The notes below the pieces were generated by a model. The model did no database searches, was not told the origin of the DNA, and saw only the letters and a program-made list of their open reading frames with translations. From NCBI RefSeq assembly GCF_017916455.1, contig NZ_JAFMSY010000001.1, forward strand, positions 248,001-312,000: 64,000 bases of DNA. Direction: 5' to 3'. Below, piece after piece: positions 36,460-46,480 of the stretch (its first letter is position 1; each line of letters begins with the position of its first letter). The position numbers and the translations under genes are program-made. The DNA comes from Nocardioides xinjiangensis. GTDB lineage: Bacteria; Actinomycetota; Actinomycetes; Propionibacteriales; Nocardioidaceae.

Positions 36460-38228
36460 CACTCGACGGGCAGGCGCGACGGTGGTCCGTCGGTGGGCTC
36501 GACGCCGTAGCGGCCGAGGACGTAGCCCATGATCCGGGAGAACACCGGACCGGCGATCGAGCCGCCGCCGCCGTCGACGCGGGGGGCGTGGACCACGACG
36601 TAGACGGTGAACCGGGCGTCGTCGGCGGGCGCAAAGCCGCCGAACGAGACGGTGGTGCTGCCGTCGTAGCCGATGCCGTCCGGGGCCACCCGCTGTGCGG
36701 TGCCGGTCTTGCCCGCGACGAGGTAGCCGGGCACCTGCGCGCCGGGGGCGACGCCGTCCTCGGGGTCGACGACCTTCTCCATCATCCTGGCGGTGGCCCG
36801 GGCAGCCTGCCTGCTGACCACCCGCGTGCGGGTGGCGACGTCGGTGCCGACGGTGGTCCCGTCGTCGGTCACCGCGCTGCCGGCGATCACGCTGGGCGAG
36901 ACCCGCACGCCGCCGTTGGCGATGGTGTTGACGGCGGCGGCCATCTGCACGACGTTGACCGACAGCGACTGGCCGAAGGCGACGCGGTCCTTGGTCTGCG
37001 ACGTCATCGCCTCGCCCGGGGTGAGGATGCCCGGGGTCTCCCCGCGGACGCCGATGTCGGTGGTGCGGCCCAGCCCGAACCGCTGGAGGTACTCCACGAG
37101 CTGCACCGGCGAGAACGCGTCGGCCGCGAGCACGGTGCCGATGTTGGAGGACTTGGCGATGATGCCGGCGAGGGTCAGCCGGATGGTGCCGTGGTCGAAC
37201 CAGTCACCGATGACGCGGTCCTGCCGAGCGAGGTTCGGCGGCACCTTGAACCGCTGGCGGGGGAACGCCTTGCCGGCGTCGATCAGCGACGCGGCCGTCA
37301 GCACCTTCTGCACCGATCCCGGCTCGTAGGTGTCGTTGAGCGCGCGCGAGCCCAGGTCGTCCTCGTCGGCGTCGGTCGGCTCGTTGGCGTCGAAGGTCGG
37401 CACGTCGGCGAGCGCCAGGATCTCGCCGGTGCGGGTGTCCATGACGACGGCGGCACCGCTCTCGGCGCGGTACTGCTGGACGGCCTGCGCGAGCACCCGC
37501 TGGGTGAACCACTGGAGGTCGCGGTCGAGCGTGGTGCGCAGGGCCGCGCCGTTGCGCGCGGCCCGCAGGGTGCTCTCCCGGAGCGGGATGCGGACGCCCT
37601 TGCCGGAGTTGGACTGCCAGGTGGCCTCGCCGTCGACGCCGGCGAGCTGCTCGTCGAAGGTGCGCTCGAAGCCGCCGAGGGGCTCGTCGGTGCCCATGTA
37701 GCCGAGCAGGTTGGCGGCCACGTCGCCGGCCGGGTAGTCGCGGATCGGGTCGTCCTGGAGGGAGATGCCCTCGAACCCCGCGTCGTCGAGCTCGGCGAGG
37801 GTGTCGGTGGCCAGGGTGCTCGGCACCCGGCGCGCGACGTACTCGTAGCGGCTTCCCTCCTTGCGCCCGCGCAGGGCGGTGAGGGTGCGGAAGTAGTCGA
37901 TGGAGAGCCGCTCGGACAGCAGCCGGGCCAGCTCGGGCGCCTCGTCGGCGGTGAGGGCCGGGTCGGCGATGACCATCTTGCCCTTGATGGAGTCGGCCAA
38001 CGGCACGCCGTTGCGGTCCAGGATGTCGCCGCGCTCGGCCACGAGCGGCACCCGTACGGCGCCCTCGGCGGCCGCGCGGACGGCGTACGACCCGGGGTCG
38101 ACGCCCTGCAGCTGCACCAGCCGGGCGCAGAAGAACGAGAGGACCATCGCGATCAGGAGGAACCCCACGCGCAGGCGCACCATGGGTGCGCCTCGCGAGG
38201 CGCCGCGCGTGGTGCGGGTGCTCGGCAC
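36456..38228 (-). CDS. ftsI: Septal transpeptidase FtsI (PBP3-type, PbpB)
   Basis: A 590-residue class B penicillin-binding protein. A short basic tail and one membrane anchor (LRVGFLLIAMVLSFFCARLV, residues 19-38) precede the dimerisation domain (ERGDILDRNGVPLADS) and the transpeptidase domain. Catalytic motifs: Ser305-Val-Gln-Lys308, Ser360-Ser-Asn362 and Lys507-Thr-Gly509. It crosslinks septal peptidoglycan with FtsW. The GTG at 38228 is chosen because GGAGGAAG stands five bases upstream; a TTG 16 codons earlier has no ribosome site. There is no C-terminal PASTA domain. Confidence 0.97.
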   Translation of the reverse strand: MPSTRTTRGASRGAPMVRLRVGFLLIAMVLSFFCARLVQLQGVDPGSYAVRAAAEGAVRVPLVAERGDILDRNGVPLADSIKGKMVIADPALTADEAPELARLLSERLSIDYFRTLTALRGRKEGSRYEYVARRVPSTLATDTLAELDDAGFEGISLQDDPIRDYPAGDVAANLLGYMGTDEPLGGFERTFDEQLAGVDGEATWQSNSGKGVRIPLRESTLRAARNGAALRTTLDRDLQWFTQRVLAQAVQQYRAESGAAVVMDTRTGEILALADVPTFDANEPTDADEDDLGSRALNDTYEPGSVQKVLTAASLIDAGKAFPRQRFKVPPNLARQDRVIGDWFDHGTIRLTLAGIIAKSSNIGTVLAADAFSPVQLVEYLQRFGLGRTTDIGVRGETPGILTPGEAMTSQTKDRVAFGQSLSVNVVQMAAAVNTIANGGVRVSPSVIAGSAVTDDGTTVGTDVATRTRVVSRQAARATARMMEKVVDPEDGVAPGAQVPGYLVAGKTGTAQRVAPDGIGYDGSTTVSFGGFAPADDARFTVYVVVHAPRVDGGGGSIAGPVFSRIMGYVLGRYGVEPTDGPPSRLPVEW

Positions 38229-38315
38229 TGGTCTTCCTCCCCGGTCGGCCCCGGGGCGGGACGACCTGCTCGACAATCTAGGGCGGCTGCGGCGCGGATC
38301 CGCGCGTCCGCGCCG

Positions 38316-38897
38316 TCAGCGGTTGCGGTTCTTGCCCCGCTGGCGCGCGGCCGGCTGCTCAGCAGTGGCGGACGGGTCCGTGGTGGCGGGGTCCGTGGTC
38401 GCGGGGTCCGTGGTGGCGGGGACCTCGACGAGGATCGGGGCCGGCGCGAGGTTGGCCGGCTTGATCGGTGCGGGCGGCATCAGGTTGATGGCCTGCTCCC
38501 GGGTGGCCGGCGTGCGGACGCCGGTCGTCCGGCCGGTCTCGAGGTCGAGGAAGACCGGGGCGGCCGGGATGACCATGCCCATCTGCTGCGCCTGCGTCGC
38601 GACACGCTGCGGGTCGCGGAGCTCGTCGAGCTCCATGCGCAGCGTCTGCTCCCGGGCGGCCAGGGTGTCGGCCTCGGCCTCCAGCGCCGACGCGGCGAAG
38701 GACGCCTGCTGCATGGAGGTGTTGAAGAGCAGCAGCCCGACGATGCCGCCGAGGAGCACCACGCTGACCAGCGTCACGAACGGCACCCGCGGCGCGCGCG
38801 TGCGCACGCGGGGAACGACCGTGAGGCGCGCCCGGTCGACGGCCTCCTGGGCGATGCGGGTGACGCGGGTGCGGGGCTGCAGGGCGGGACTGCTCAT
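38316..38897 (-). CDS. ftsL: FtsL-like divisome membrane protein
   Basis: A 193-residue bitopic protein in the ftsL position between rsmH and ftsI. The cytoplasmic tail is basic ([20 protein letters not shown]). One membrane helix ([19 protein letters not shown]) leads to a coiled coil ([40 protein letters not shown]), matching the FtsL topology and the mycobacterial Rv2164c. The C-terminal third is Pro/Ala/Thr-rich, with TTDPA repeats and a basic end RQRGKNRNR. The ATG overlaps rsmH by four bases. Assignment rests on position and topology, since FtsL sequences diverge strongly. Confidence 0.85.
   Translation of the reverse strand: MSSPALQPRTRVTRIAQEAVDRARLTVVPRVRTRAPRVPFVTLVSVVLLGGIVGLLLFNTSMQQASFAASALEAEADTLAAREQTLRMELDELRDPQRVATQAQQMGMVIPAAPVFLDLETGRTTGVRTPATREQAINLMPPAPIKPANLAPAPILVEVPATTDPATTDPATTDPSATAEQPAARQRGKNRNR
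38376..38420 (-). repeat. 15-base tandem repeat coding TTDPA in ftsL
   Basis: Three copies of gtccgtggtggcggg (plus strand; the middle one has one change) code for repeated ATTDP near the FtsL C-terminus. The tract is in frame, so copy number can change without frameshift. Confidence 0.9.
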
Positions 38898-39883
38898 CGA
38901 ACGGCTCCTGGGGAAGAGGGGCGGGACGGGGGCGGGGCGGGGCGCACGCGCTCGACGGCGCGCAGCCGGACCGACGCGGCGCGGGGGTTCTCGGCGACCT
39001 CGTGCTCGTCGGCCTGCTCCGCACCGCGCGTCACCAGCCGCAGCGCGGGCTCGGCGCCCTCGGGCACGAACGGAAGGTCCGGCGGCACGTCGAGGCGGGT
39101 GGCCTCGGCGAAGGCGCGCTTGACGAGTCGGTCCTCGAGCGAGTGGTACGACTCCACCACGACGCGCCCGCCGACGCCGATGGCGGCGATCGAGGCGGGG
39201 ATGGCGCGACGCAGGACCGCGAGCTCGTCGTTCACGGCTATCCGCAGCGCCTGGAACGTGCGCTTGGCGGGGTGGCCGCCCGTACGCCGCGCGGGTGCGG
39301 GGATCGTCGCGTAGAGCAGCTCGACGAGGTCGGCGCTCGTGCGGAACGGCGCCGTCTCGCGGCGCCGCACGACCTCCCGCGCGATGCGGCTCGCGAACTT
39401 CTCCTCGCCGTACTCGCGCAGGATGCGGGTGAGCTCCGAGGCGCTCGCGGTGTTGAGCAGGTCCGCGGCGGTCTGACCGGTCGTGGGGTCCATGCGCATG
39501 TCGAGCGGCGCGTCCTCCGCGTACGCGAAGCCGCGCTCGCGCACGTCGAGCTGCATCGACGACACCCCGAGGTCGAAGAAGACGGCGTCGGCGTGGTCGA
39601 GGCCGAGCGAGGCAAGCACGTCGGGGAGCTCGTCGTAGACGGCGTGGACCGCGGTGAACCGGTCGCCATGGCGGGCCAGCCGCTCGGTGGACATCCGCAG
39701 CGCGGTGGGGTCGCGGTCGATGCCGACGACCCGCGCCTCCGGGAGCCGCTCGAGGACCGCCTCGCTGTGGCCGCCGAGGCCGAGGGTGCAGTCGACGTAG
39801 ACCGATCCGGGGGCTTGGAGGGCAGGCGCCAGCAGGGCGACGACCCGGTCGAGGAGCACCGGGGCGTGGCTGGGAGTGGCCAT
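38894..39883 (-). CDS. rsmH: 16S rRNA (cytosine-1402-N4)-methyltransferase RsmH (MraW)
   Basis: A 329-residue SAM methyltransferase acting on C1402 in the ribosomal decoding centre. [15 protein letters not shown] at the N-terminus, the SAM loop [37 protein letters not shown] and [20 protein letters not shown] are diagnostic, and [12 protein letters not shown] with [17 protein letters not shown] follows. It starts three bases after the 52-residue membrane protein gene and overlaps ftsL by four. The C-terminus is Pro/Ser-rich. Confidence 0.97.
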   Translation of the reverse strand: MATPSHAPVLLDRVVALLAPALQAPGSVYVDCTLGLGGHSEAVLERLPEARVVGIDRDPTALRMSTERLARHGDRFTAVHAVYDELPDVLASLGLDHADAVFFDLGVSSMQLDVRERGFAYAEDAPLDMRMDPTTGQTAADLLNTASASELTRILREYGEEKFASRIAREVVRRRETAPFRTSADLVELLYATIPAPARRTGGHPAKRTFQALRIAVNDELAVLRRAIPASIAAIGVGGRVVVESYHSLEDRLVKRAFAEATRLDVPPDLPFVPEGAEPALRLVTRGAEQADEHEVAENPRAASVRLRAVERVRPAPPPSRPSSPGAVR

Positions 39884-39886
39884 GTC

Positions 39887-40045
39887 TCAGCCCTGGGAGC
39901 CGAGGCGCGTCAGCAGCAGCAGCGCGAGGGCCAGGCCGCAGGCCGTGGCTGCGGAGAACGCGATGAGGGCAGCCGCCTCGCGCGCCTGGTCGCGCACCCG
40001 CGGCGACGGTGTCGCCGCCGCGCGTACCGGCTGGGTGGTGCTCAT
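39887..40045 (-). CDS. Small single-pass membrane protein upstream of rsmH
   Basis: A 52-residue protein: MSTTQPVRAAATPSPRVRDQ is cytosolic and basic, then one hydrophobic helix (AALIAFSAATACGLALALLLL) and TRLGSQG. It ends three bases before rsmH and is surely co-transcribed. An upstream in-frame start 18 codons earlier would give 70 residues, but codon use and context favour 40045. No family is recognised. Position in the division cluster suggests a divisome or wall-synthesis accessory, which is inference only. Confidence 0.6.
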   Translation of the reverse strand: MSTTQPVRAAATPSPRVRDQAREAAALIAFSAATACGLALALLLLTRLGSQG

Positions 40046-40085
40046 GGTCTCGACCCCACTGTGCTGGTGCTGCTGGCTGGTTGGC

Positions 40086-40134
40086 GGTGCGGCTGACACC
40101 CCCCGTCGTGTGGCACGGGGTGAGCCGCCGCACC
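40086..40134 (-). promoter_or_regulatory. Large hairpin in the mraZ-rsmH spacer (possible mraW RNA motif)
   Basis: GGTGCGGC at one end pairs with GCCGCACC at the other. Inside, CACCCCGT can pair with ACGGGG and GTG, giving a 49-base two-stage stem. It lies in the 226-base non-coding spacer between the mraZ stop and the 52-residue gene. A smaller hairpin (cccctgcgaagggg, about 40151-40164) lies upstream of it. A structured RNA upstream of mraW (rsmH) has been described in actinobacteria; whether this is the same motif needs a covariance-model search. Confidence 0.45.
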
Positions 40135-40271
40135 AGGTCCCTGCCCGCTCCCCTGCGAAGGGGAAGGCCCTCTGGTGCCGGGGAAGTGCCCCAGATGACC
40201 ACGCGGAGAGCGGGCTCGAGACCTCGTGCTGCGGGTCGCGATGTCAGCTGTGCTGTTGTGGGTGCTGCTGG

Positions 40272-40700
40272 TCAGATGCCGGGGAAGACCTCGTCGCTGA
40301 GCTCGGAGAACTTCTGCTCCTGCTCCTCGGAGTAGGTCGCCCACGCGGTCGGGTCCCAGATCTCGATCCGGTTCATCGACCCGATGACGACGCACTCCTT
40401 GCGGAGCGAGGCGTACTCCCGCAGCGGTGCCGGGATGTTGATGCGCCCCTGCTTGTCCGGCACCTCCTGGCTGGCGGCGGCGAACAGCATGCGGACGTAG
40501 TCACGGGTGTTCTTCTGCGTGACCGGCGCCTCGCGGAGCCGGTCGGTGAGCCTCCCGAAGTCCTCCAGCGACCAGACAGTGAGGCAGCGCTCCTGTCCCC
40601 TGGTCACCACGAGGCCCTCCGTCAGCTCGTCCCTGAACTTCGCCGGGAGGAAGAGCCGGCCCTTCTCGTCGAGCTTGGGCGTGTAGGTGCCGAAGAACAT
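40272..40700 (-). CDS. mraZ: Transcriptional regulator MraZ
   Basis: A 142-residue DNA-binding protein with two SpoVT/AbrB-type half-domains: [26 protein letters not shown] and, in the second, [20 protein letters not shown] (both given in part). It represses its own division-and-wall cluster by binding direct repeats upstream. The ATG at 40700 starts at the conserved MFFG and has AAGGGGG upstream. The four expected boxes are present at 40739-40774. Confidence 0.96.
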   Translation of the reverse strand: MFFGTYTPKLDEKGRLFLPAKFRDELTEGLVVTRGQERCLTVWSLEDFGRLTDRLREAPVTQKNTRDYVRMLFAAASQEVPDKQGRINIPAPLREYASLRKECVVIGSMNRIEIWDPTAWATYSEEQEQKFSELSDEVFPGI

Positions 40701-40738
40701 CCGGCACCCCCTTGCTCGGCGGGAAGATCGACCCTGTC

Positions 40739-40780
40739 CCCCACTTCGCCCCACACTACTCCACTTCACTCCACCGTCAA
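40739..40780 (-). promoter_or_regulatory. Promoter of the division cluster with four MraZ boxes
   Basis: On the minus strand, 6-base boxes GTGGAG, GTGGAG, GTGGGG, GTGGGG occur at 40774-40769, 40764-40759, 40754-40749 and 40744-40739, exactly 10 bases apart. TTGACG (40780-40775) and TAGTGT (40758-40753) form a promoter with a 16-base spacer, so the boxes cover the spacer, -10 and start. MraZ is known to bind such TGGG-type direct repeats at 10-base period. Confidence 0.85.
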
Positions 40781-41092
40781 CCAGATCGAGCGTGTTTCCC
40801 GCACGAATTCACCGTTTTCCCGCGGTGCCGGCGGCGGTGGCCGCGGGTGCCGGGACGCCCGGACGGGTGGCGAGCCACGCTCAGGAGGCCGCCGGTGGAG
40901 CGCCGGTGGGGGCTGCGACGCCCGGTGGTGGTGCGAAGTGGGGGACGTGGGTGCGCGGGTGCCAGGACCGCCGTACGCCCCGACCTGGTGACGTCCGTGC
41001 CGAACCGGCTCCCACGTCGTGAGCGGCGGGTATGTTGCGCGGACCACATACGGTGGTGCCAGCGGGGACGAGAGGCGCGAGGGGACGACGAC
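40781..41092. other. Intergenic region between divergent mraZ and moxR
   Basis: Together with the mraZ promoter this is the longest non-coding gap (392 bases). Bases 40781-41000 show no credible gene. A TATGTT hexamer at 41031-41036 is a possible -10 for moxR, which has a GAGGGGA ribosome site near 41078-41085. No -35 is convincing. No RNA gene or repeat was seen. Confidence 0.5.
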
Positions 41093-42065
<973 letters not shown>

Positions 42066-42073
<8 letters not shown>

Positions 42074-43334
42074 GTCCCTCGCCGCGCTGACCGTCCGTGG
42101 ACGGGCGTTCCTGGCTGCCGGGATCACCACGGTGGTCGCCGCGATCGTGGTCGGCCACTCCTCGGTCGTGCGCATCGGCGTGCTGGTCGCCGCGCTCCCG
42201 CTCCTGACCGCCTGGTGGGTCGGACGCTCGCGATACCGCCTGGCGCTCACCCGCACGGTGTCGCCCCAGCTCGTCGTCGCCGGCCAGCCCGCCACCGTCG
42301 AGCTCGTCATCTCCAACGAGTCGCGCACGCGGACCGGCGTGCTGCTGCTCGAGGAGCGGCTCCCCTACGTCCTCGGCACGCGGCCGCGCTTCGTGCTCGA
42401 GGGCCTCGGTCACGGCTGGCGCCGGCACGCCACCTACCAGGTGCGCTCGGAGCTGCGCGGGCAGTTCGACATCGGGCCCATGTCGGTGCGGGTCACCGAT
42501 CCCTTCGGCCTCGTCGAGCTCGGCCGTACGTTCCACGCGACCTCGCGGCTCACGGTGACACCGCGCACCATCCCGCTGCCGAGCATCCCGCTGGGCGGGG
42601 CGTGGACCGGCTCGGGCGACAACCGGCCCCGCGCGTTCGCGACCGGCAGCGCGGAGGACGTCACGGTGCGCGAGTACCGCCGCGGCGACGACCTGCGACG
42701 GGTCCACTGGCGCAGCTCGGCACGCGTCGGCGAGCTGATGGTGCGTCGCGAGGAGCAGCCGTGGCAGTCCCGCGCCACCGTGTTCCTCGACAACCGCGCC
42801 ATGGCGCACCGCGGGCAGGGGGCGGCGAGCTCGCTGGAGGGCGCGGTCTCCGCCGCCGCATCGATCGCGATCCACCTCTCCCACCACGGCTACACGGTGC
42901 GACTGGTCACCGCCTCCGGCGACTCCCGCGAGACTGAGTGGCACTCCCACACCGCCGAGGCCAGCACCATCCCGCTGCTGGAGGCGCTGGCGGTCGTGCA
43001 GCTCGACCACTCCCCCACCCCGGACACCCAGTGGCTCGCCGAGCCCGGCCACGGCGGCCTCACGATCGGCGTCTTCGGCGCCCTCGGCGAGGGCGACCTG
43101 CCGTTCCTGCGCCGGCTGCAGCACCACGCGTCCTCCAGCTTGGCGATCGCTCTGGAGGTCGACGCGTGGGCGCCGCACCTGCCGGCGCAGCCCGGTCCCG
43201 GTGCGGCGCCGCGGTTGACCGCGACCGGGTGGCGCTCGGTCACCCTCGGGCCGCGCGATCGGCTCGACACCGCGTGGCAGGAGCTCGGCCTGATGCAGAG
43301 CCGCGCCACCGCGTCGGCGGGAGCGGCACGATGA
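42066..43334 (+). CDS. DUF58 domain membrane protein
   Basis: A 422-residue protein. Two N-terminal membrane helices (RAFLAAGITTVVAAIVVG and VLVAALPLLTAWWVG) are followed by a beta-rich region. The DUF58 motif EYRRGDDLRRVHWRSSAR lies near residues 200-217, then a VWA-like fold (ATVFLDNRAM onward). DUF58 proteins partner with MoxR ATPases. Function beyond that is not established. It overlaps moxR by eight bases and the transglutaminase gene by four (ATGA). Confidence 0.9.
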
Positions 43335-45709
43335 GGGCCGCGGGACAGCCGTCCTGGGGCTCGCTCACCCACCAGCTGGGCCTGGCCGCCACCGCCCTGC
43401 TGGCGGCGTGGACCACCGTGCTCTCGTGGGGCGTCCTCACCGAGGCCTTCGGCCGGGTGGCGGTCCCGCTGCTGCTCATCGGTGCCGTCGTCGCGGTCGC
43501 CGGCGCCCTGGGGCGCCGCAGCCGCCTGCCGGCCGTCGGCATCGTCGCCGCCCAGCTGGTGCTGGGCGGCCTGCTGGTCCTCGGCGCCACGACGGGCACA
43601 CCGGTGCCGACGCCGGACAACGTCGACGCCTTCCTCGCCGCCCTCGACGACGCGCTGGCGACCTCGCGCAGCTACGCGGCGCCGGTCCAGCTCGGCGTCC
43701 CGCCGGTCCACCCGCTGCTGCTGATCGGCGGCACGCTCGTGGTCGTCCTCGTCGACGTCATCGCGTGCACCCTGCGCCGCGCGCCCGTGGCCGGCCTCGT
43801 GCTGCTGGCGGCGTACACCCTGCCGGTCGCCGTGACCGGCAACGGGGTGTCGTGGCTGCTCTTCATCGTCATCGCCGGCTTCTTCCTGGCCCTGGTCTTC
43901 CTGCAGCACAACGACCAGCTCACGAGCTGGGGCCGCTCCCCCGACGGCGACCGGGGCTCCTTCTCGGTCCGCACCGGCGCGATCGGCAACACCGCCCTCG
44001 CCCTCGGCGCGGGGGCCATCGCCCTCGCGGTCGTGGTCCCGGCAGCGGTGCCGACGATGAGCATGAGCGTCTTCGAGGGCAACGGCCCCGGCACCCGCGA
44101 GGTCGAGGTGCAGGACCCGATGGTGGACCTCCGACGCGACCTGCGTCGCGGTGAGGACATCCCGCTGCTGTGGGTCACCTCGTCGGGGCCCAAGCCGTCG
44201 TACCTCCGCATCTCGGTCCTCGCGCGCTTCAGCGGCTCGGAGTGGACGCCCGGCGACCGCGAGATCCCGGAGACGCAGACCGCCACCGGAGCCCTCCCCT
44301 CGCTCGACGGGGTGGGCCTCGAGGTCCCGCGCCGCGAGTCGAAGTACGACGTGCGCGTCGGCCCGGACTTCGCGTCCGCCTGGCTGCCCACGGCCCCGCA
44401 GACCACGCGCGTCGTCGCCGGCTCCGACTGGCGCTACGACGTCGACACCCGCGACGTCATCGCCGCCGAGGACGACGTCACCACCGCCGACCTCACCTAC
44501 GACTACACCGGCGTGCAGCTGGAGTACGACGCGGAGTCGATGGACGCGGCCGTGTCGGGCGCCGGATCCGTGGCGGGCATCTTCACCGAGGTGCCGTCCT
44601 CGCTCAACAACGAGATCCGCCGGACGGCGGCCAGCGTGACGGCCGACGCACCCACGCGCTTCCAGAAGGCGCAGGTGCTGCAGCGGTGGTTCCGCGAGGA
44701 CGGCGGCTTCCGCTACGACGACGGGGCCGTGCCGTCGGCAGGCGACGGCAGCGCCGACCTGCTGGCGTTCCTCGACGACCGGGTCGGCTACTGCGAGCAG
44801 TTCGCGGCGTCGATGGCGATCATGGCGCGGGTCATCGGGATCCCGAGCCGCGTCGCGGTCGGGTTCCTCGAGCCGGAGCGGGCCACCAACGGCTCGTGGG
44901 AGTTCTCCTCCCACGACCTCCACGCGTGGCCCGAGCTGTACTTCCCGGGCTCCGGCTGGGTGCGGTTCGAGCCCACCCCGCAGTCGCGGGGCACGCAGCC
45001 GCCCGACTACACCGAGGCCGAGTTCGAGGCGGTCCCCGAGGCGCCCGCCCCGAGCGCGAGCCGCTCGGCCGATCCCCTGCCCGAGCGCGGCGAGTCGGCG
45101 GACGCGGAGGCCGCCTCCGCCGAGGAGGACGCCTCGTCGATCCCCTGGGGCCCCATCGTCGCCGGCGTCCTCGGGCTCGGCGCGCTGGCGTTGCTGCTGC
45201 TGACACCCCGACTCGTGCGTCGCGCACGCCGGCAGCGCCGCCTCGCCGGCGACATCGAGGACGTCTGGACCGAGCTGCGGGACGTGGCCCGGGACCTCGG
45301 GCACGCGTTGCCCACCGGCCGCTCGCCCAGGCGTGCCGGTGACTGGCTCGGGCGGCTGCTCGCGGCGCCCCTGCACGACCGGTCCCGGCCGGACCGGCCA
45401 CGACGCGGTCGCGAGCAGGCGCCCGAGGCGGCCCAGGCACTCGACCGGCTCGTCGTGGCGCTCGAGCGCAGCCGCTACGCCCGTGACCCGGAGACCTTCA
45501 CCGCCGACCGCTTCGTCCCCGACCTCGCGCGGGTCGAGGAGGCGCTGGCCGCCGGGGCCACCCCTCGTGAGGAGCGCCGCGCCAGGTGGTGGCCGGCGTC
45601 GGTCGTCGGTCGGCGCCCGTCCCGGCGCCGGCGCTCCCGCGCCGGCCACGCCCCGACGGCGACGCCGGACCGCGAGACCAGCCGGACCGTCGACGAGCTC
45701 GTCGGCTGA
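43331..45709 (+). CDS. Membrane-bound transglutaminase-like protein (TgpA family)
   Basis: A 792-residue protein. About six membrane helices occupy residues 15-250. A large outer region contains a transglutaminase-like cysteine-protease fold: Cys near residue 488 in GYCEQFAASMAIMAR, His near residue 530 in HDLHAWPELYFPG, and GWVRFEPTP where the third position is Glu instead of the usual Asp. A further helix (GPIVAGVLGLGALALLLL, about residue 610) is followed by a cytoplasmic tail with a DUF4129-like part (EALDRLVVALERSRYARD-type, residues about 690-745) and an Arg-rich end. It completes the moxR-DUF58-tgpA unit. The substrate is unknown. Confidence 0.9.
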   Translation: MRAAGQPSWGSLTHQLGLAATALLAAWTTVLSWGVLTEAFGRVAVPLLLIGAVVAVAGALGRRSRLPAVGIVAAQLVLGGLLVLGATTGTPVPTPDNVDAFLAALDDALATSRSYAAPVQLGVPPVHPLLLIGGTLVVVLVDVIACTLRRAPVAGLVLLAAYTLPVAVTGNGVSWLLFIVIAGFFLALVFLQHNDQLTSWGRSPDGDRGSFSVRTGAIGNTALALGAGAIALAVVVPAAVPTMSMSVFEGNGPGTREVEVQDPMVDLRRDLRRGEDIPLLWVTSSGPKPSYLRISVLARFSGSEWTPGDREIPETQTATGALPSLDGVGLEVPRRESKYDVRVGPDFASAWLPTAPQTTRVVAGSDWRYDVDTRDVIAAEDDVTTADLTYDYTGVQLEYDAESMDAAVSGAGSVAGIFTEVPSSLNNEIRRTAASVTADAPTRFQKAQVLQRWFREDGGFRYDDGAVPSAGDGSADLLAFLDDRVGYCEQFAASMAIMARVIGIPSRVAVGFLEPERATNGSWEFSSHDLHAWPELYFPGSGWVRFEPTPQSRGTQPPDYTEAEFEAVPEAPAPSASRSADPLPERGESADAEAASAEEDASSIPWGPIVAGVLGLGALALLLLTPRLVRRARRQRRLAGDIEDVWTELRDVARDLGHALPTGRSPRRAGDWLGRLLAAPLHDRSRPDRPRRGREQAPEAAQALDRLVVALERSRYARDPETFTADRFVPDLARVEEALAAGATPREERRARWWPASVVGRRPSRRRRSRAGHAPTATPDRETSRTVDELVG

Positions 45710-45725
45710 CCGAGCCGGCCCGCTC

Positions 45726-45747
45726 GCGCCGGGGGGATCCCCGGCGC
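45726..45747 (+). terminator. Terminator hairpin after the transglutaminase gene
   Basis: GCGCCGGGG and CCCCGGCGC form a perfect 9-base stem with a GGAT loop, 17 bases after the stop. Confidence 0.7.
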
Positions 45748-45819
45748 CGCCACGGCGACCGGTCGTGGACGACCACCGCGCGCCGGCCTATCCGCGGCGA
45801 TCGTCCGGCCCGGCTTCGA

Positions 45820-45850
45820 CCGGTGGACGTCGACGGTCGACGTCGACCGG
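45820..45850. terminator. Second hairpin in the convergent gap
   Basis: CCGGTGGACGTCGA pairs with TCGACGTCGACCGG (13 of 14 pairs, three-base loop). It lies 89 bases past the DUF3040 stop on the minus strand and may end that transcript. The rest of the 229-base gap 45710-45938 shows nothing else. Confidence 0.5.
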
Positions 45851-45938
45851 CTTGGCTGTGACGTCGCACGACCACGTCGCGCCCGGTCGCGATCGGACGC
45901 CACGCCGCTGCGAGCGGACGAAGGCGCCGGCCGTCAGG

Positions 45939-46376
45939 TCAGAAGCCGCGCTCGCGGCGGCGACGCCACCGCTCCTCCATGCGCTCCATGAAGGGAGCGC
46001 CGGAGCGCTGGCGGCTGGGGCGGTGCGGGCGACCGCCGTCGACCACGCCGAAGCCGGTGCGGCCGGAGGCGCGCACCTTCGGGGCGGAGTGACCGGGGCT
46101 GCGCGCAGACGTGAGCGCCAGGATCGCGCCGCCGAGCATCACCACGAACCCGAGGACGCCGACCACGGTCTGGAGGACGGCGCTGAGGTCGAGCAGCACG
46201 GCCACGACGAGCAGGCCGATGCCGGCGAGGAGGATGCTGCCACCCATGATCATCCGCCGGCGGGCGGCGCGCTGGAAGGAGGTGCCGCGGAGCGTGGAGG
46301 CGAGCTTCGGGTCCTCCTCGACGAGGGCGCGCTCCATCTGCTCGAGCAGTCGCAGTTCTTCCTCGGAGAGCTCCAC
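45939..46376 (-). CDS. DUF3040 membrane protein
   Basis: A 145-residue protein. The N-terminus MELSEEELRLLEQMERALVE with DPKLASTLRG is the DUF3040 signature. Two membrane helices follow (MIMGGSILLAGIGLLVVAVL and VGVLGFVVMLGGAILALT), then a basic C-terminal tail ending RWRRRRERGF. The GTG at 46376 has a perfect AAGGAGG ribosome site (46382-46388). M. tuberculosis Rv2169c, near the mraZ locus, is a member. No function is known. Confidence 0.88.
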   Translation of the reverse strand: MELSEEELRLLEQMERALVEEDPKLASTLRGTSFQRAARRRMIMGGSILLAGIGLLVVAVLLDLSAVLQTVVGVLGFVVMLGGAILALTSARSPGHSAPKVRASGRTGFGVVDGGRPHRPSRQRSGAPFMERMEERWRRRRERGF

Positions 46377-46480
46377 GATTTCCTCCTTACCTCTGCGTCA
46401 AGTCTAGGCACGCTCCTGCCCCTACGGTAGGCGTCGCCCGAAATTTCCACCCCCACGCAGGGGTCCGGCTCGGCCGACGC

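Noticed and set aside
38229..38276. Longer FtsI with a TTG start
   Set aside because: The GTG at 38228 has a strong ribosome binding site at ideal spacing, and the extra residues are low complexity.
41000..41060. Palindrome-like bases around the TATGTT hexamer upstream of moxR
   Set aside because: The arms do not pair well and no -35 element fits, so only a weak -10 is noted.
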